Notes: generated by a model from the letters alone, not told the origin. A stretch of 6,780 nt of DNA from Pseudomonadota bacterium (GCA_023434095.1 JAEYTJ010000112.1:1-6780), one strand, 5' to 3'. Shown: positions 1 through 6,197, counted from the first letter of the stretch. Program-made: numbers and translations.

Positions 1-360
1 CAGGAACTTGTGCTTGCAGGGATCGCCGGCGAAGACCGAGTTCCACGCCTTGAACGGGTCGGCCGGGCGGAACTCCATGCCGCCCACGTTGTTGTCCTCG
101 ATGTAGTGAAAGAGCTTCTGCCACTCGGGGTCGACCTTGCCCCGGTTGGGCAGGGGCGGCGGCTCGCTGAAGAACCATTTGCGGTCGACGCCGGCGGCGA
201 GCGGAAATTTGTCCAGCACCGCGGGATCGACGGTCGCGCTGCCCTCCGGGCTGCCGAGCGGCGTGGCGAACATCGGATAGCCGTCGATGTAGCGGACGGC
301 TGCTTCGGCAACGAGGATGCTTGCGACGATCGACGCGAGAAACAGCAGGAAGTTCTTCAG
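1..360 (-). CDS. Membrane-anchored periplasmic protein, N-terminal part; possibly SGNH/GDSL hydrolase-like (partial)
   Basis: The open frame runs from the left window edge and gives 120 residues from a CTG at 358-360. Residues 5-22 form one hydrophobic segment (signal anchor or signal peptide) and the rest looks periplasmic. Downstream is a Trp/Pro-rich stretch with GVDRKWFFSEPPPLPNR at residues 57-73 and FRPADPFKAWNSVFAGDPC at 97-115. From memory, this arrangement resembles the front half of some rhizobial SGNH/GDSL hydrolases, but the catalytic blocks lie outside the window, so the function is unproven. No in-frame ATG precedes the hydrophobic segment. CTG at 360 or 366 sits behind an AAGGGAG Shine-Dalgarno (371-377, spacing 10 or 4). 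TTG at 411 and GTG at 465 are upstream alternatives. It lies 144 bases after the permease on the same strand with no terminator I can see, so co-transcription is possible. The reading frame is secure; the start and the name are not. Confidence 0.7.
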   Translation of the reverse strand, partial: MKNFLLFLASIVASILVAEAAVRYIDGYPMFATPLGSPEGSATVDPAVLDKFPLAAGVDRKWFFSEPPPLPNRGKVDPEWQKLFHYIEDNNVGGMEFRPADPFKAWNSVFAGDPCKHKFL

Positions 361-431
361 TTGCAGGGCGCTCCCTTGGGACGCCAGCCACCTAGCACAG
401 AATTCGGGCAAGGCAAGGCGGCTGGGACCAT
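357..431 (-). CDS. Possible 24-codon leader ORF overlapping the next gene's start
   Basis: ATG at 431 follows a near-perfect Shine-Dalgarno: GGGGAGG with AAG after it (435-444) and about six bases from GGAGG to ATG. This is the best ribosome site on the minus strand here. The frame encodes MVPAALPCPNSVLGG... and stops at TGA (357-359) after 24 residues. It resembles no family I know, and the peptide looks unstructured. Its TGA overlaps the CTG (358-360) that could start the downstream gene, in the CTGA arrangement analogous to ATGA coupling. Either it is a leader that couples translation into the next gene, or the true gene starts here and has suffered a one-base frameshift, or the match is chance. 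What is certain is only the strong ribosome site and the frame mismatch. Confidence 0.3.
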   Translation of the reverse strand: MVPAALPCPNSVLGGWRPKGAPCN

Positions 432-441
432 GTGCTTCCTC

Positions 442-462
442 CCCTCGCGGAATCCGCGAAGG
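442..462 (-). other. RNA hairpin just upstream of the leader ORF ribosome site
   Basis: On the minus-strand transcript, CCTTCGCGG and CCGCGAGGG pair over 9 bp (one G-U) around the loop ATT. The 3' arm shares bases with the purine-rich Shine-Dalgarno at 435-444, so folding would partly mask the ribosome site. No U-run follows, so it is not a standard intrinsic terminator. It lies 43 bases after the permease stop and could act as a transcript end-protecting or translation-modulating structure. Confidence 0.4.
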
Positions 463-504
463 CACTTCTGAGGTTGGCCAAGCTTCTCTACACAGCGAGA
501 ATGA

Positions 505-3500
505 TCACGGTGCCTGCGGCTCCGGTGACGGCGGCGCCGACTTGGCCGGCTTCCCCTTGCTGCGCCATTCCTCGAAGCGCTGCAGCACCGTGAAGAAGGA
601 CGGCACGAACAGCACGGCGAGGCAGGTCGAGGCCAGCATGCCGGAGAACACCGCGATGCCGATCGACTTGCGCGAGGCGGCGCCGGCGCCGGTGGCGAGC
701 ACCAATGGCAGCACGCCGAGGATGAAGGCGAAGGAGGTCATCAGGATCGGCCGGAACCGCAGCCGCGCCGCCTCTGTCGCGGCCTCGACGATCTCCATCC
801 CCTCCGCCCGTTTCTCGCGCGCAAATTCCACGATCAGGATGGCGTTCTTGGCGGAAAGGGCGATCAGCAGGATCAGCCCGATCTGGGTGTAGAGATTGTT
901 GGCGAAGCCCAGCCCGGTGAGCGCGCCGACCGTGCCGAGCAGCGCCAGCGGCACGGCGAGCAGCACCGCGAAGGGCAGCACCCAGCTTTCATACTGGCCC
1001 GCGAGCACGAAATAGACCAGCAGGATGGCAAGGCCGAAGTCGAAGTACACCTCGTTGCCGACCACCACTTCCTGGTAGGACATGGCGGTCCAGTCGAAGC
1101 CCATGCCGGGCGGCAGGGTCGAGGTGGCGATCTGATCCATGATCTGCAGCGCCTGCCCGGACGAGAAGCCCGGCGCCGGTCCGCCCTGGACAGTGGTGGC
1201 GGGATAGAGATTGTACAGGGTGATCAGCGGCGGGCCGAAGGCCTGCTCGACCTCGGCCAGCGTGCCGAGCGGCACCATCGTCCCGTCGGGCGTGCGGATC
1301 TTGAGGTTGAGGATTTCCTCCGGCGTGCGCCGGAAATCCGGCTCGGCCTGGATATAGGCCTGGAAGGTCTGGCCGAACTCGTTGAACTGGGTGACGTAGC
1401 TCGACCCGACATAGCCCTGCACGGTCGAGAACACCTGGCCCACCGTCACGCCCAGCGTCTCGGCCTTGATGCGATTGATCTTGAGCAGGAGCTGGGGAAC
1501 GTTGGCGCGGAACGAGGTGGACAGGCGCTGCAGCGCCGTCTGGGTGGAGGCGTTCCCCAGTATCTGCTGGGTCACCGCCTGAAGCTCGGCGAAGTCGAAG
1601 CTGCCGTCCTTCTGCTGCACCATCATGGTGAAGCCGGACGCGTTGCCCACGCCCTGGATCGCCGGCGGTACCAGCACGAAGGTGAAGGCCTGCTCGACCT
1701 GCTGCAGTTCCTTGTTCAGCGTGTCGTAGATGTTGCGCAGCCCGTGGCCGGCCTTGTCGCGCTCGTCCCAGGGGTCGAGCATGACATAGGCGACGCCGCC
1801 ATTGGGCAGGGTGGCGTTGTTGTCGAGCACGGAGACGCCGGAAATGGCGATGACGTCCTTCACGCCCGGCGTGTTGCCGGCGATCTTGGAGATCTGGTCC
1901 ATCACCTCGTTGGTGCGCTGGAGCGAGGCCGCGTCGGGCAGCTGGGCGCCGATCAGCACATAGCCCTGGTCCTCGGTGGGCAGGAAGCCGGTCGGCACCC
2001 GGGTGATGCCCCAGATGGCGAGCCCGATCAGCACCAACCCGATCGTCACCACCACCGCGCTGGCCTTGACCATGTGATGGATCAGGCCGGCATACCAGTG
2101 CTCCGCCCGGTTATAGACGGCGTTGAAGCCGCGGTAGAAGAAGTTGCGCTGCTCCTCGGGCACCGGCTTGCGCAGCCACAGCGCGCACTGGGTCGGCTTC
2201 AATGTCATCGCGTTGATGGCCGAGATGAAGGCCGTGGCGGCGATGACGAGGGCGAACTGCTTGTACATCTGGCCGGTGAGGCCGGGCATGAAGGCCGCCG
2301 GCAGGAACACCGCCATCAGCACCAGGGTGATGCCGATGATCGGCCCGAGCAATTCGTCCATCGCCTTCTCGGCCGCCTCGCGCCCGGGCAGGCCGCGCTC
2401 GATGTGGCGGGCCACGCCCTCGACGATGACGATGGCGTCGTCGACGACGATGCCGATGGCCAGCACGATGGCGAAGAGGGTGGAGAGGTTCACCGTGAAG
2501 CCCATCGCCGCCATGGCGGCGAAGGTGCCGATGATCGTCACCGGCACTGTGGTGGCGGGCACCAGCGTCGCCCGCCAGTCCTGCAGGAAGACGAGGATGA
2601 CGATGAGCACGAGGATGCCGGCCTCGAACAGGGTCTTGTAGACCTCCGTCACCGAGGCGTTGACGAACACGGTGGTGTCGAACGGCACGGCATAGGCGAG
2701 GCCGGGCGGGAAGCTCTTGGCGAGCGTGTCCATCTTGGCCCGGACCTCGGACGCCACCTGCAGCGAGTTGGCCTCGGGCAGTTGGTAGATGCCGAGCGCG
2801 GCGGCGGGCTTGTCGTTGAAGGTGAAGATCTGGCTGTAGGTCTGGGCGCCGATCTCCACCCGCGCCACGTCGCGCAGCCGGGTGATGCGCCCGCCATCGG
2901 CATTCGACACCTTGACGATGATGTTCTCGTAATCGGCGACGTCGTTCAGCCGGCCGTCCATCACCAGCGAGAACTGGAAGTTCTGCCCCTTCGGCACCGG
3001 CGGCATGCCGACCACGCCCGACGCCACCTCCTGGCTCTGCTGCTGGATGGCGCTGATCACGTCCTGCGGGGTGAGCTGGCGGGCCTGCAATTCGTCCGGG
3101 TTCAACCAGACGCGCATCGCATACTGGCCGGCGCCGAACACCAGCACATTGCCGACGCCGTCGAGGCGGGCGATCTCGTTCTGGAGGTTGATGACGCCGT
3201 AATTGGCGAGGAACAGGCTGTCATAGCGCCCGTCGGGCGAATACAGCGTGACGAATTGCAGGATCGCCGTCGACTTGATCTGCGTGGTCACGCCCTGCAC
3301 CTGCACCGCCTGCGGCAGCGAGGCGAGCGCGATGGCGACGCGGTTCTGCACCAGCACCTGCGCCATGTTGGGATCGGTGCCGATGGCGAAGGTCACGGTC
3401 AGCGTATAGGAGCCGTCGCTGGCGCTGGTGGACTGCATGTACAGCATGTCCTCGACGCCGTTCACCTGCTGCTCGATCGGCAGCGCGACGGTGTCGACCA

Positions 3501-3672
3501 TCGTGCGGGCGCTGGCGCCGGGATAGAGCGTCGTCACCTGGATGGTGGGCGGCACGACGTTGGGATATTGCGCGACCGGGAGCGAATAGAGCGCGACGGC
3601 GCCGATCAGCACGAAGACCAGCGCGAGAACGTTGGCGAGGACCGGCCGTTCGATGAAGAAGCGGGAGATCAT
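505..3672 (-). CDS. RND multidrug efflux permease, HAE1/AcrB family
   Basis: This is a complete 1055-residue inner-membrane proton/drug antiporter, the usual length for AcrB, MexB and MexF relatives. It starts MISRFFIERPVLA, followed by the first membrane helix (~10-30), a large periplasmic loop (~31-340), helices 2-6 (~343-492), helix 7 (~538-557), a second periplasmic loop (~560-870) and helices 8-12 (~874-1028). The proton-relay residues of AcrB are all present: Asp411 and Asp412 in helix 4 (VVDDAIVIVEG), Lys942 in helix 10 (LSAKNAILIVEF), and Arg972 and Thr979 around RPILMTS. The pump therefore looks functional. A short Pro/Lys-rich cytoplasmic tail ends the protein. ATG at 3672 has GAAGG eight bases upstream (3681-3685). 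It follows the fusion-protein gene by 120 bases and is expected to share its transcript. Substrates cannot be read from sequence; drugs, solvents, bile salts or plant compounds are typical. I assign no gene symbol because bep, acr and mex names do not map uniquely. Confidence 0.97.
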   Translation of the reverse strand: MISRFFIERPVLANVLALVFVLIGAVALYSLPVAQYPNVVPPTIQVTTLYPGASARTMVDTVALPIEQQVNGVEDMLYMQSTSASDGSYTLTVTFAIGTDPNMAQVLVQNRVAIALASLPQAVQVQGVTTQIKSTAILQFVTLYSPDGRYDSLFLANYGVINLQNEIARLDGVGNVLVFGAGQYAMRVWLNPDELQARQLTPQDVISAIQQQSQEVASGVVGMPPVPKGQNFQFSLVMDGRLNDVADYENIIVKVSNADGGRITRLRDVARVEIGAQTYSQIFTFNDKPAAALGIYQLPEANSLQVASEVRAKMDTLAKSFPPGLAYAVPFDTTVFVNASVTEVYKTLFEAGILVLIVILVFLQDWRATLVPATTVPVTIIGTFAAMAAMGFTVNLSTLFAIVLAIGIVVDDAIVIVEGVARHIERGLPGREAAEKAMDELLGPIIGITLVLMAVFLPAAFMPGLTGQMYKQFALVIAATAFISAINAMTLKPTQCALWLRKPVPEEQRNFFYRGFNAVYNRAEHWYAGLIHHMVKASAVVVTIGLVLIGLAIWGITRVPTGFLPTEDQGYVLIGAQLPDAASLQRTNEVMDQISKIAGNTPGVKDVIAISGVSVLDNNATLPNGGVAYVMLDPWDERDKAGHGLRNIYDTLNKELQQVEQAFTFVLVPPAIQGVGNASGFTMMVQQKDGSFDFAELQAVTQQILGNASTQTALQRLSTSFRANVPQLLLKINRIKAETLGVTVGQVFSTVQGYVGSSYVTQFNEFGQTFQAYIQAEPDFRRTPEEILNLKIRTPDGTMVPLGTLAEVEQAFGPPLITLYNLYPATTVQGGPAPGFSSGQALQIMDQIATSTLPPGMGFDWTAMSYQEVVVGNEVYFDFGLAILLVYFVLAGQYESWVLPFAVLLAVPLALLGTVGALTGLGFANNLYTQIGLILLIALSAKNAILIVEFAREKRAEGMEIVEAATEAARLRFRPILMTSFAFILGVLPLVLATGAGAASRKSIGIAVFSGMLASTCLAVLFVPSFFTVLQRFEEWRSKGKPAKSAPPSPEPQAP

Positions 3673-3733
3673 GTGACGGGCCTTCGGTTCAAGCGGGCCG
3701 GAGCGGAAGTCGCGGGGTCGATGGCGGACGTTC

Positions 3734-3763
3734 GGCGTGTCGGGGTCGTTTGGCGTGTCGGGG
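3734..3763. repeat. 12-bp tandem direct repeat in the gap between pump genes
   Basis: GGCGTGTCGGGG occurs at 3734-3745 and again at 3752-3763, an 18-base period, inside the 120-base gap between fusion protein and permease. It may be a small duplication. No function is evident. Confidence 0.6.
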
Positions 3764-3781
3764 GCCGGCGGTCCGCCGGCC
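3763..3781 (-). other. Perfect 8-bp hairpin after the fusion-protein gene
   Basis: GGCCGGCG and CGCCGGCC form a perfect 8-bp GC stem around a three-base loop, beginning 11 bases past the fusion-protein stop. On the transcript it is followed by CCCCGACACG, with no U-run, so full termination is unlikely. Such hairpins between unequal-demand genes often protect the upstream message or attenuate the downstream one. Here it could set the fusion-protein to permease ratio. Confidence 0.5.
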
Positions 3782-3792
3782 GCACGCGTCGG

Positions 3793-5034
3793 TCAGTTCG
3801 CCGGCTTGGCCGCCGGCGCCGCGTCGGTCTTCGTGGCATCGGTATTGGTCGCGGCGGGGGTCGCGGCGGCGCCCGTCGCGGCCTTGGCCTCTACCGGCGC
3901 GACCTTCGAGCCCGGCGTCGCCCGCTGGATGCCGCCCACCACCACCCGGTCGTCCGCCGCGAGGCCGGACTGGATCACCCGGGACTCGCCGATCTGCTGG
4001 CCGACGGTGACGATCTTCTGCTCGACGACGTCGTCCTTGTTGACGACCAGCACATATTTGCCCTGCTGGGCGGTGCCGATCGCGGTATCGGCGACGAGGA
4101 AGGCGTTGGGAATCTGCTTGGCCGGAATGCGCACCCGCACGAACAGGCCCGGCAGCAGCGCCAGCTTGGGGTTGTCGAACACGCCGCGCACCAGCAGCGT
4201 GCCGGTGGCGGGGTCGACTTCCGGCGACACATAGTCGAGCCGGCCCTTGTGCGGGTAGTCGTCGCCCTCGTTCTGCAGGCCGAGGTCGATCTCGATCTGC
4301 TTCACCTCCTCGATGGTGCGCCCCTGCGCCGCCAGCGCTTCCTTGATGCGCAGCACCTGGTTCTCACCGATGTTGAAATAGGCGTAGATCGGGTCCATCT
4401 GCACGATCGTCGCCAGCTTGGTGGGCTGGGTATGGCCGACGAGCTGCCCGACATCGGCGAGATGCCGGGTGACGATGCCGTCGAACGGCGCCGTCACCGT
4501 GGTGTAGCCGAGATTGATGGTGGCAAGCTCGATATTGGCCTTGGCCGCGTCGACCGAGGCGACCGCCTCGTCGCGTGCCGCGCGTGCCTTGTCGACCGTC
4601 GCCTGCGAGGAGAAGTCCTGCTGGCCGAGCGTCGACTGCCGCTGATACTCCGCCTGGTTGTTGGTCAGCTGGGCCTGCGCCGAGGCGAGCTGCGCCTTCG
4701 CCTGGTCGAGATCGGCCTGATAGGTGTCCTGCTGGATGAGGAAGAGGCGGTCGCCCTTCTTCATCACCGCGCCGTCCTTGTAGTCGATCGACATCAGGAA
4801 GCCTTCGACGCGGGCGACGAGGTCGACCGTGTTGATCGAGGCGGTGTTGCCGGTGAATTCGAGGTACTGCGTCACCGCCTGCTGCACCGGCGCGGCGACC
4901 GTCACCTGCGGCGGCGGCGGGGCGACATATTTGTTCTCTTCCGAGCACGCCGCCAGCATCACGGCCACCATGCCGACGCCGAGCCAGCCGGCCGCCCTGC
5001 GCCGCCGACCGGCCTTACTCACGCTCGGACCCAT
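3793..5034 (-). CDS. RND efflux membrane fusion (periplasmic adaptor) lipoprotein, AcrA/MexE-like
   Basis: This 413-residue adaptor bridges the permease and an outer-membrane channel. Arg-rich residues 8-13, a hydrophobic stretch (~15-29) and the lipobox LAAC (Cys30) predict a lipid-anchored periplasmic protein. Next come the first beta/lipoyl half (~60-105), an alpha-helical hairpin (~105-175), the second lipoyl half ending TAPFDGIVTR (~181-190), a beta-barrel and the membrane-proximal domain with the family motif LLPGLFVRVRIP (~293-304). The hairpin carries Arg132, Leu136 and Ser143 in the R-x3-L-x6-S spacing known for TolC-tip contact, which supports a TolC-type partner. Residues ~380-413 are a low-complexity Ala/Thr/Lys tail. 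I chose ATG at 5034, not the longer frame from 5133: it has GGGAGAG just upstream (5039-5045), begins directly before the signal peptide, and the longer start would lie upstream of the promoter. It is the first gene of the efflux unit. Confidence 0.95.
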   Translation of the reverse strand: MGPSVSKAGRRRRAAGWLGVGMVAVMLAACSEENKYVAPPPPQVTVAAPVQQAVTQYLEFTGNTASINTVDLVARVEGFLMSIDYKDGAVMKKGDRLFLIQQDTYQADLDQAKAQLASAQAQLTNNQAEYQRQSTLGQQDFSSQATVDKARAARDEAVASVDAAKANIELATINLGYTTVTAPFDGIVTRHLADVGQLVGHTQPTKLATIVQMDPIYAYFNIGENQVLRIKEALAAQGRTIEEVKQIEIDLGLQNEGDDYPHKGRLDYVSPEVDPATGTLLVRGVFDNPKLALLPGLFVRVRIPAKQIPNAFLVADTAIGTAQQGKYVLVVNKDDVVEQKIVTVGQQIGESRVIQSGLAADDRVVVGGIQRATPGSKVAPVEAKAATGAAATPAATNTDATKTDAAPAAKPAN

Positions 5035-5057
5035 CCCACTCTCCCGTGGCGCCAATT

Positions 5058-5083
5058 CCGCCATCGGACTATACCGTCGGCGG
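5058..5083. promoter_or_regulatory. 26-bp palindromic operator candidate over the -10 box
   Basis: CCGCCATCGG (5058-5067) and CCGTCGGCGG (5074-5083) are inverted repeats matching at 8 of 10 positions. They flank ACTATA, which is exactly the -10 box on the other strand. Size, symmetry and placement fit a TetR-family repressor site, the usual control of acrAB-type pumps. No regulator gene is in the window, so the binding protein is unknown. Confidence 0.55.
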
Positions 5084-5095
5084 CACCCTTGTCTA
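5068..5095 (-). promoter_or_regulatory. Sigma70-type promoter of the efflux unit
   Basis: On the minus strand, TAGACA (5090-5095) and TATAGT (5068-5073) are separated by 16 bases, each one mismatch from consensus. Transcription would begin near 5061, leaving a leader of about 26 bases before ATG 5034 that includes its Shine-Dalgarno. The site is inferred by eye. Confidence 0.6.
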
Positions 5096-5096
5096 G

Positions 5097-5165
5097 TTAC
5101 GGCGATCTTCGCGTATTTAATAAAAAGAGACATTCAATAAATAGAAACGCACTAAATATACCCAT
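5097..5165 (-). CDS. Possible 22-residue hydrophobic mini-protein
   Basis: ATG at 5165 follows GGAAG with a five-base gap. The frame reads MGIFSAFLFIECLFLLNTRR plus two more residues and a TAA: one hydrophobic segment followed by a basic end, the shape of a tiny membrane peptide. Codons such as TTT, TTA, CTA and AGT are unlike the GC-ending codons of its neighbours. The frame ends just before the -35 box of the pump promoter. No convincing promoter of its own is visible. AT-rich DNA tends to encode hydrophobic residues in any frame, so this may be a by-product of the AT island rather than a gene. Confidence 0.22.
   Translation of the reverse strand: MGIFSAFLFIECLFLLNTRRSP
5103..5165. repeat. 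AT-rich island with 10-bp direct repeats upstream of the efflux promoter
   Basis: This stretch is strikingly AT-rich against a GC-rich background. ATTTAATAAA (5115-5124) and ATTCAATAAA (5132-5141) match at 9 of 10 positions with a 17-base period, and ACTAAATATA (5151-5160) is a weak third copy. It starts about 8 bases upstream of the -35 box. Possible roles are an UP element, a nucleoid-protein or activator binding site, or a curved-DNA element. Confidence 0.45.
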
Positions 5166-5388
5166 GTCATCTTCCAATTCTACCGACGTGCGAAGCCGCC
5201 GAATCCCACCCCGAGGGCCTATTCGTCCCTTGTGTGCCGCCGCTATATTTCGGCTTATCCGCGCCGCCGACGGCATTCCGGCACCCGTTCGACGCGAAGC
5301 CTCCCGGCCTACCACGCGTCCCGCGACATGACGTAAGGCCCCGCTCGCCGCGGCCATGCCCGAAGCGCGCCGCCCCAACCGCGCCGGC

Positions 5389-5416
5389 TCGACTTTTACC
5401 GCGCATCGACTAGGCT
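5389..5416 (+). promoter_or_regulatory. Weak promoter candidate for the secreted-protein gene
   Basis: TCGACT (5389-5394) and TAGGCT (5411-5416) are 16 bases apart, each a partial consensus match, about 67 bases before the start codon. The sequence TCGACT itself recurs at 5406-5411. Low certainty. Confidence 0.25.
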
Positions 5417-5468
5417 GCCGCGGCGCGGCGAGCCTGCAGGCCGAGGTCCGGTCGAAGCCCCGCGGCAG
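5415..5468 (+). other. Inverted repeat in the leader of the secreted-protein gene
   Basis: CTGCCGCGG (5415-5423) and CCGCGGCAG (5460-5468) are perfect 9-bp inverted repeats, 36 bases apart. Between them is a perfect 10-bp palindrome, GCCTGCAGGC (5432-5441). Folded as RNA this would be a closing stem over an inner hairpin, ending five bases before the GAGG-type ribosome site. If transcription starts near 5423, the left arm would not be in the message and the site would be DNA-level only. Confidence 0.35.
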
Positions 5469-5482
5469 ACCCGAGGCTCGTC

Positions 5483-5860
5483 ATGTCGCACACCGTTTTC
5501 CGTCGTTCCGTCCTTGTCGCCGCCCTGTCGCTGGCCGTACTGCCGGGAATCGCGGGCAGCGCCCTCGCCCAGGCGGGCGATGCCCGCTTTGCCGGGCTGT
5601 CGCTCGCCCAGGGCGACATCTTCACCAATGATGTGGGCACGGTGATCGGCGTGTCGGTGACCAATAACACCGCTGCCACCGTCGGTTCGGTCGGCGTCAC
5701 CTGCAGCTTCACCGCCAAGGGCAAGCCGGCGGGATCGGCCGGCACCACCATCTACAACATCGTCGCCGGCGCGAAAGGCCAGGATCAGGTGCACCTGATG
5801 GGCCCGCAGGCCGACGCCGCCAGCTGCGCGATGACCTCGCTCGGCAAGCCGCTCGACTGA
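5483..5860 (+). CDS. Small secreted protein with Sec signal peptide, unknown function
   Basis: The protein has 125 residues. Residues 1-29 are a textbook Sec signal peptide: Arg7-Arg8, a hydrophobic core, and SALA before a cleavage expected at Ala29/Gln30. The mature ~96-residue protein is periplasmic or extracellular. It has beta-strand-like alternation (VGTVIGVSVTNNTAATVGSVGVTC) and two cysteines, Cys74 and Cys115, that could form a disulfide. The pattern of a strand, an NN turn, a strand, a glycine-rich turn and VAGAKGQDQVHL loosely resembles immunoglobulin-like FxLYD or similar small beta-sandwich domains, but that is inference. I do not recognise the family. ATG at 5483 has CGAGG seven bases upstream (5472-5476). 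It is monocistronic, divergent from the efflux unit, and followed by a terminator. Nothing links it functionally to the pump. Confidence 0.85.
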   Translation: MSHTVFRRSVLVAALSLAVLPGIAGSALAQAGDARFAGLSLAQGDIFTNDVGTVIGVSVTNNTAATVGSVGVTCSFTAKGKPAGSAGTTIYNIVAGAKGQDQVHLMGPQADAASCAMTSLGKPLD

Positions 5861-5931
5861 GGCGGGCGCCGGCGCGGGCAGGGCCATCGCGCGCGCACGT
5901 CGCCATCCGCGGCCCTCCGCAGCCCCGTATC

Positions 5932-5965
5932 GGCGCGTCCCCGCGCCGGTGAACGCACCGTTTTT
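5932..5965 (+). terminator. Intrinsic terminator candidate after the secreted-protein gene
   Basis: CGGTG (5947-5951), loop AACG and CACCG (5956-5960) form a 5-bp stem followed at once by TTTTT (5961-5965). A second hairpin, GGCGCG-TCCC-CGCGCC (5932-5947), lies directly upstream and shares one base. It ends transcription about 100 bases past the stop and before the tRNA promoter. Confidence 0.55.
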
Positions 5966-6008
5966 CAACAGCCCGTCGCGATTGCGGCATGTTCCTTCCG
6001 CGCGGCGC

Positions 6009-6036
6009 TTGCCACGCGAACGCGCTTCGCTATATT
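6009..6036 (+). promoter_or_regulatory. Promoter of tRNA-Ser
   Basis: TTGCCA (6009-6014) and TATATT (6031-6036) are 16 bases apart and near the sigma70 consensus. Transcription would start near 6043, leaving a 5' leader of about 65 bases to be removed from the precursor tRNA. Confidence 0.55.
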
Positions 6037-6088
6037 CCGCGCCTCTTCGACCGGTTCGCGGGCACGCTCACGCAAGGTTCGAAGGCAT

Positions 6089-6103
6089 CCGGCCCCGGGC
6101 CGG
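6089..6103 (+). other. GC palindrome in the pre-tRNA leader
   Basis: CCGGCCC-C-GGGCCGG is a perfect 7-bp inverted repeat about a single base, ending four bases before the mature tRNA. As RNA it would fold with at most five pairs and a five-base loop. Confidence 0.4.
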
Positions 6104-6107
6104 CGAC

Positions 6108-6197
6108 GGAGGGGTGGCCGAGTGGTTGAAGGCGCACGCCTGGAAAGTGTGTATACGGGAAACCGTATCGCGGGTTCGAATCCCGCTCCCTCCGCCA
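6108..6197 (+). tRNA. tRNA-Ser (anticodon GGA)
   Basis: A class II tRNA of 90 bases including an encoded CCA (6195-6197). The acceptor arm GGAGGGG pairs with TCCCTCC (last pair G-T), and the discriminator base is G. The anticodon stem CACGC/GTGTG closes the loop CTGGAAA, with anticodon GGA at 6142-6144, reading UCC and UCU. The long variable arm is a 6-bp stem ATACGG/CCGTAT with a GAAA loop, diagnostic of serine tRNAs. The T-arm is GCGGG-TTCGAAT-CCCGC. All elements are intact. Confidence 0.97.

Larger units (their letters stand above)
5166..5482. other. Divergent intergenic region, no gene seen
   Basis: These 317 bases lie between the divergently oriented fusion-protein side and the small secreted protein. 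Open frames here are short, poorly initiated and Arg-rich, as expected from GC-rich non-coding DNA. The right end holds the candidate promoter and inverted repeat listed separately. I see no transcription-factor gene, although one is often found here next to RND pumps. Confidence 0.6.

Noticed and set aside
10..471. Plus-strand frame of 153 codons at the left end
   Set aside because: It is antisense to the better-supported minus-strand gene with a membrane segment; its composition is Arg/Ala/Glu-rich and it matches nothing.
317..892. Plus-strand frame of 191 codons overlapping the permease end
   Set aside because: It is the shadow of the permease C-terminus, with no ribosome site or recognisable domain.
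5035..5133. A 33-residue N-terminal extension of the fusion protein
   Set aside because: It would lie across the promoter and operator, has no good ribosome site, and would place the lipoprotein signal peptide internally.
1744..5331. A 1195-codon plus-strand open frame opposite both pump genes
   Set aside because: It lies antisense to two clear efflux genes. It is His/Asp/Gly/Arg-rich with no domain pattern, as produced when GC-rich third positions suppress stops on the opposite strand.
5866..5875. Perfect palindrome GCGCCGGCGC after the secreted-protein stop
   Set aside because: It is short, has no loop or T-run, and is expected by chance in very GC-rich DNA; the better terminator is at 5947-5965.
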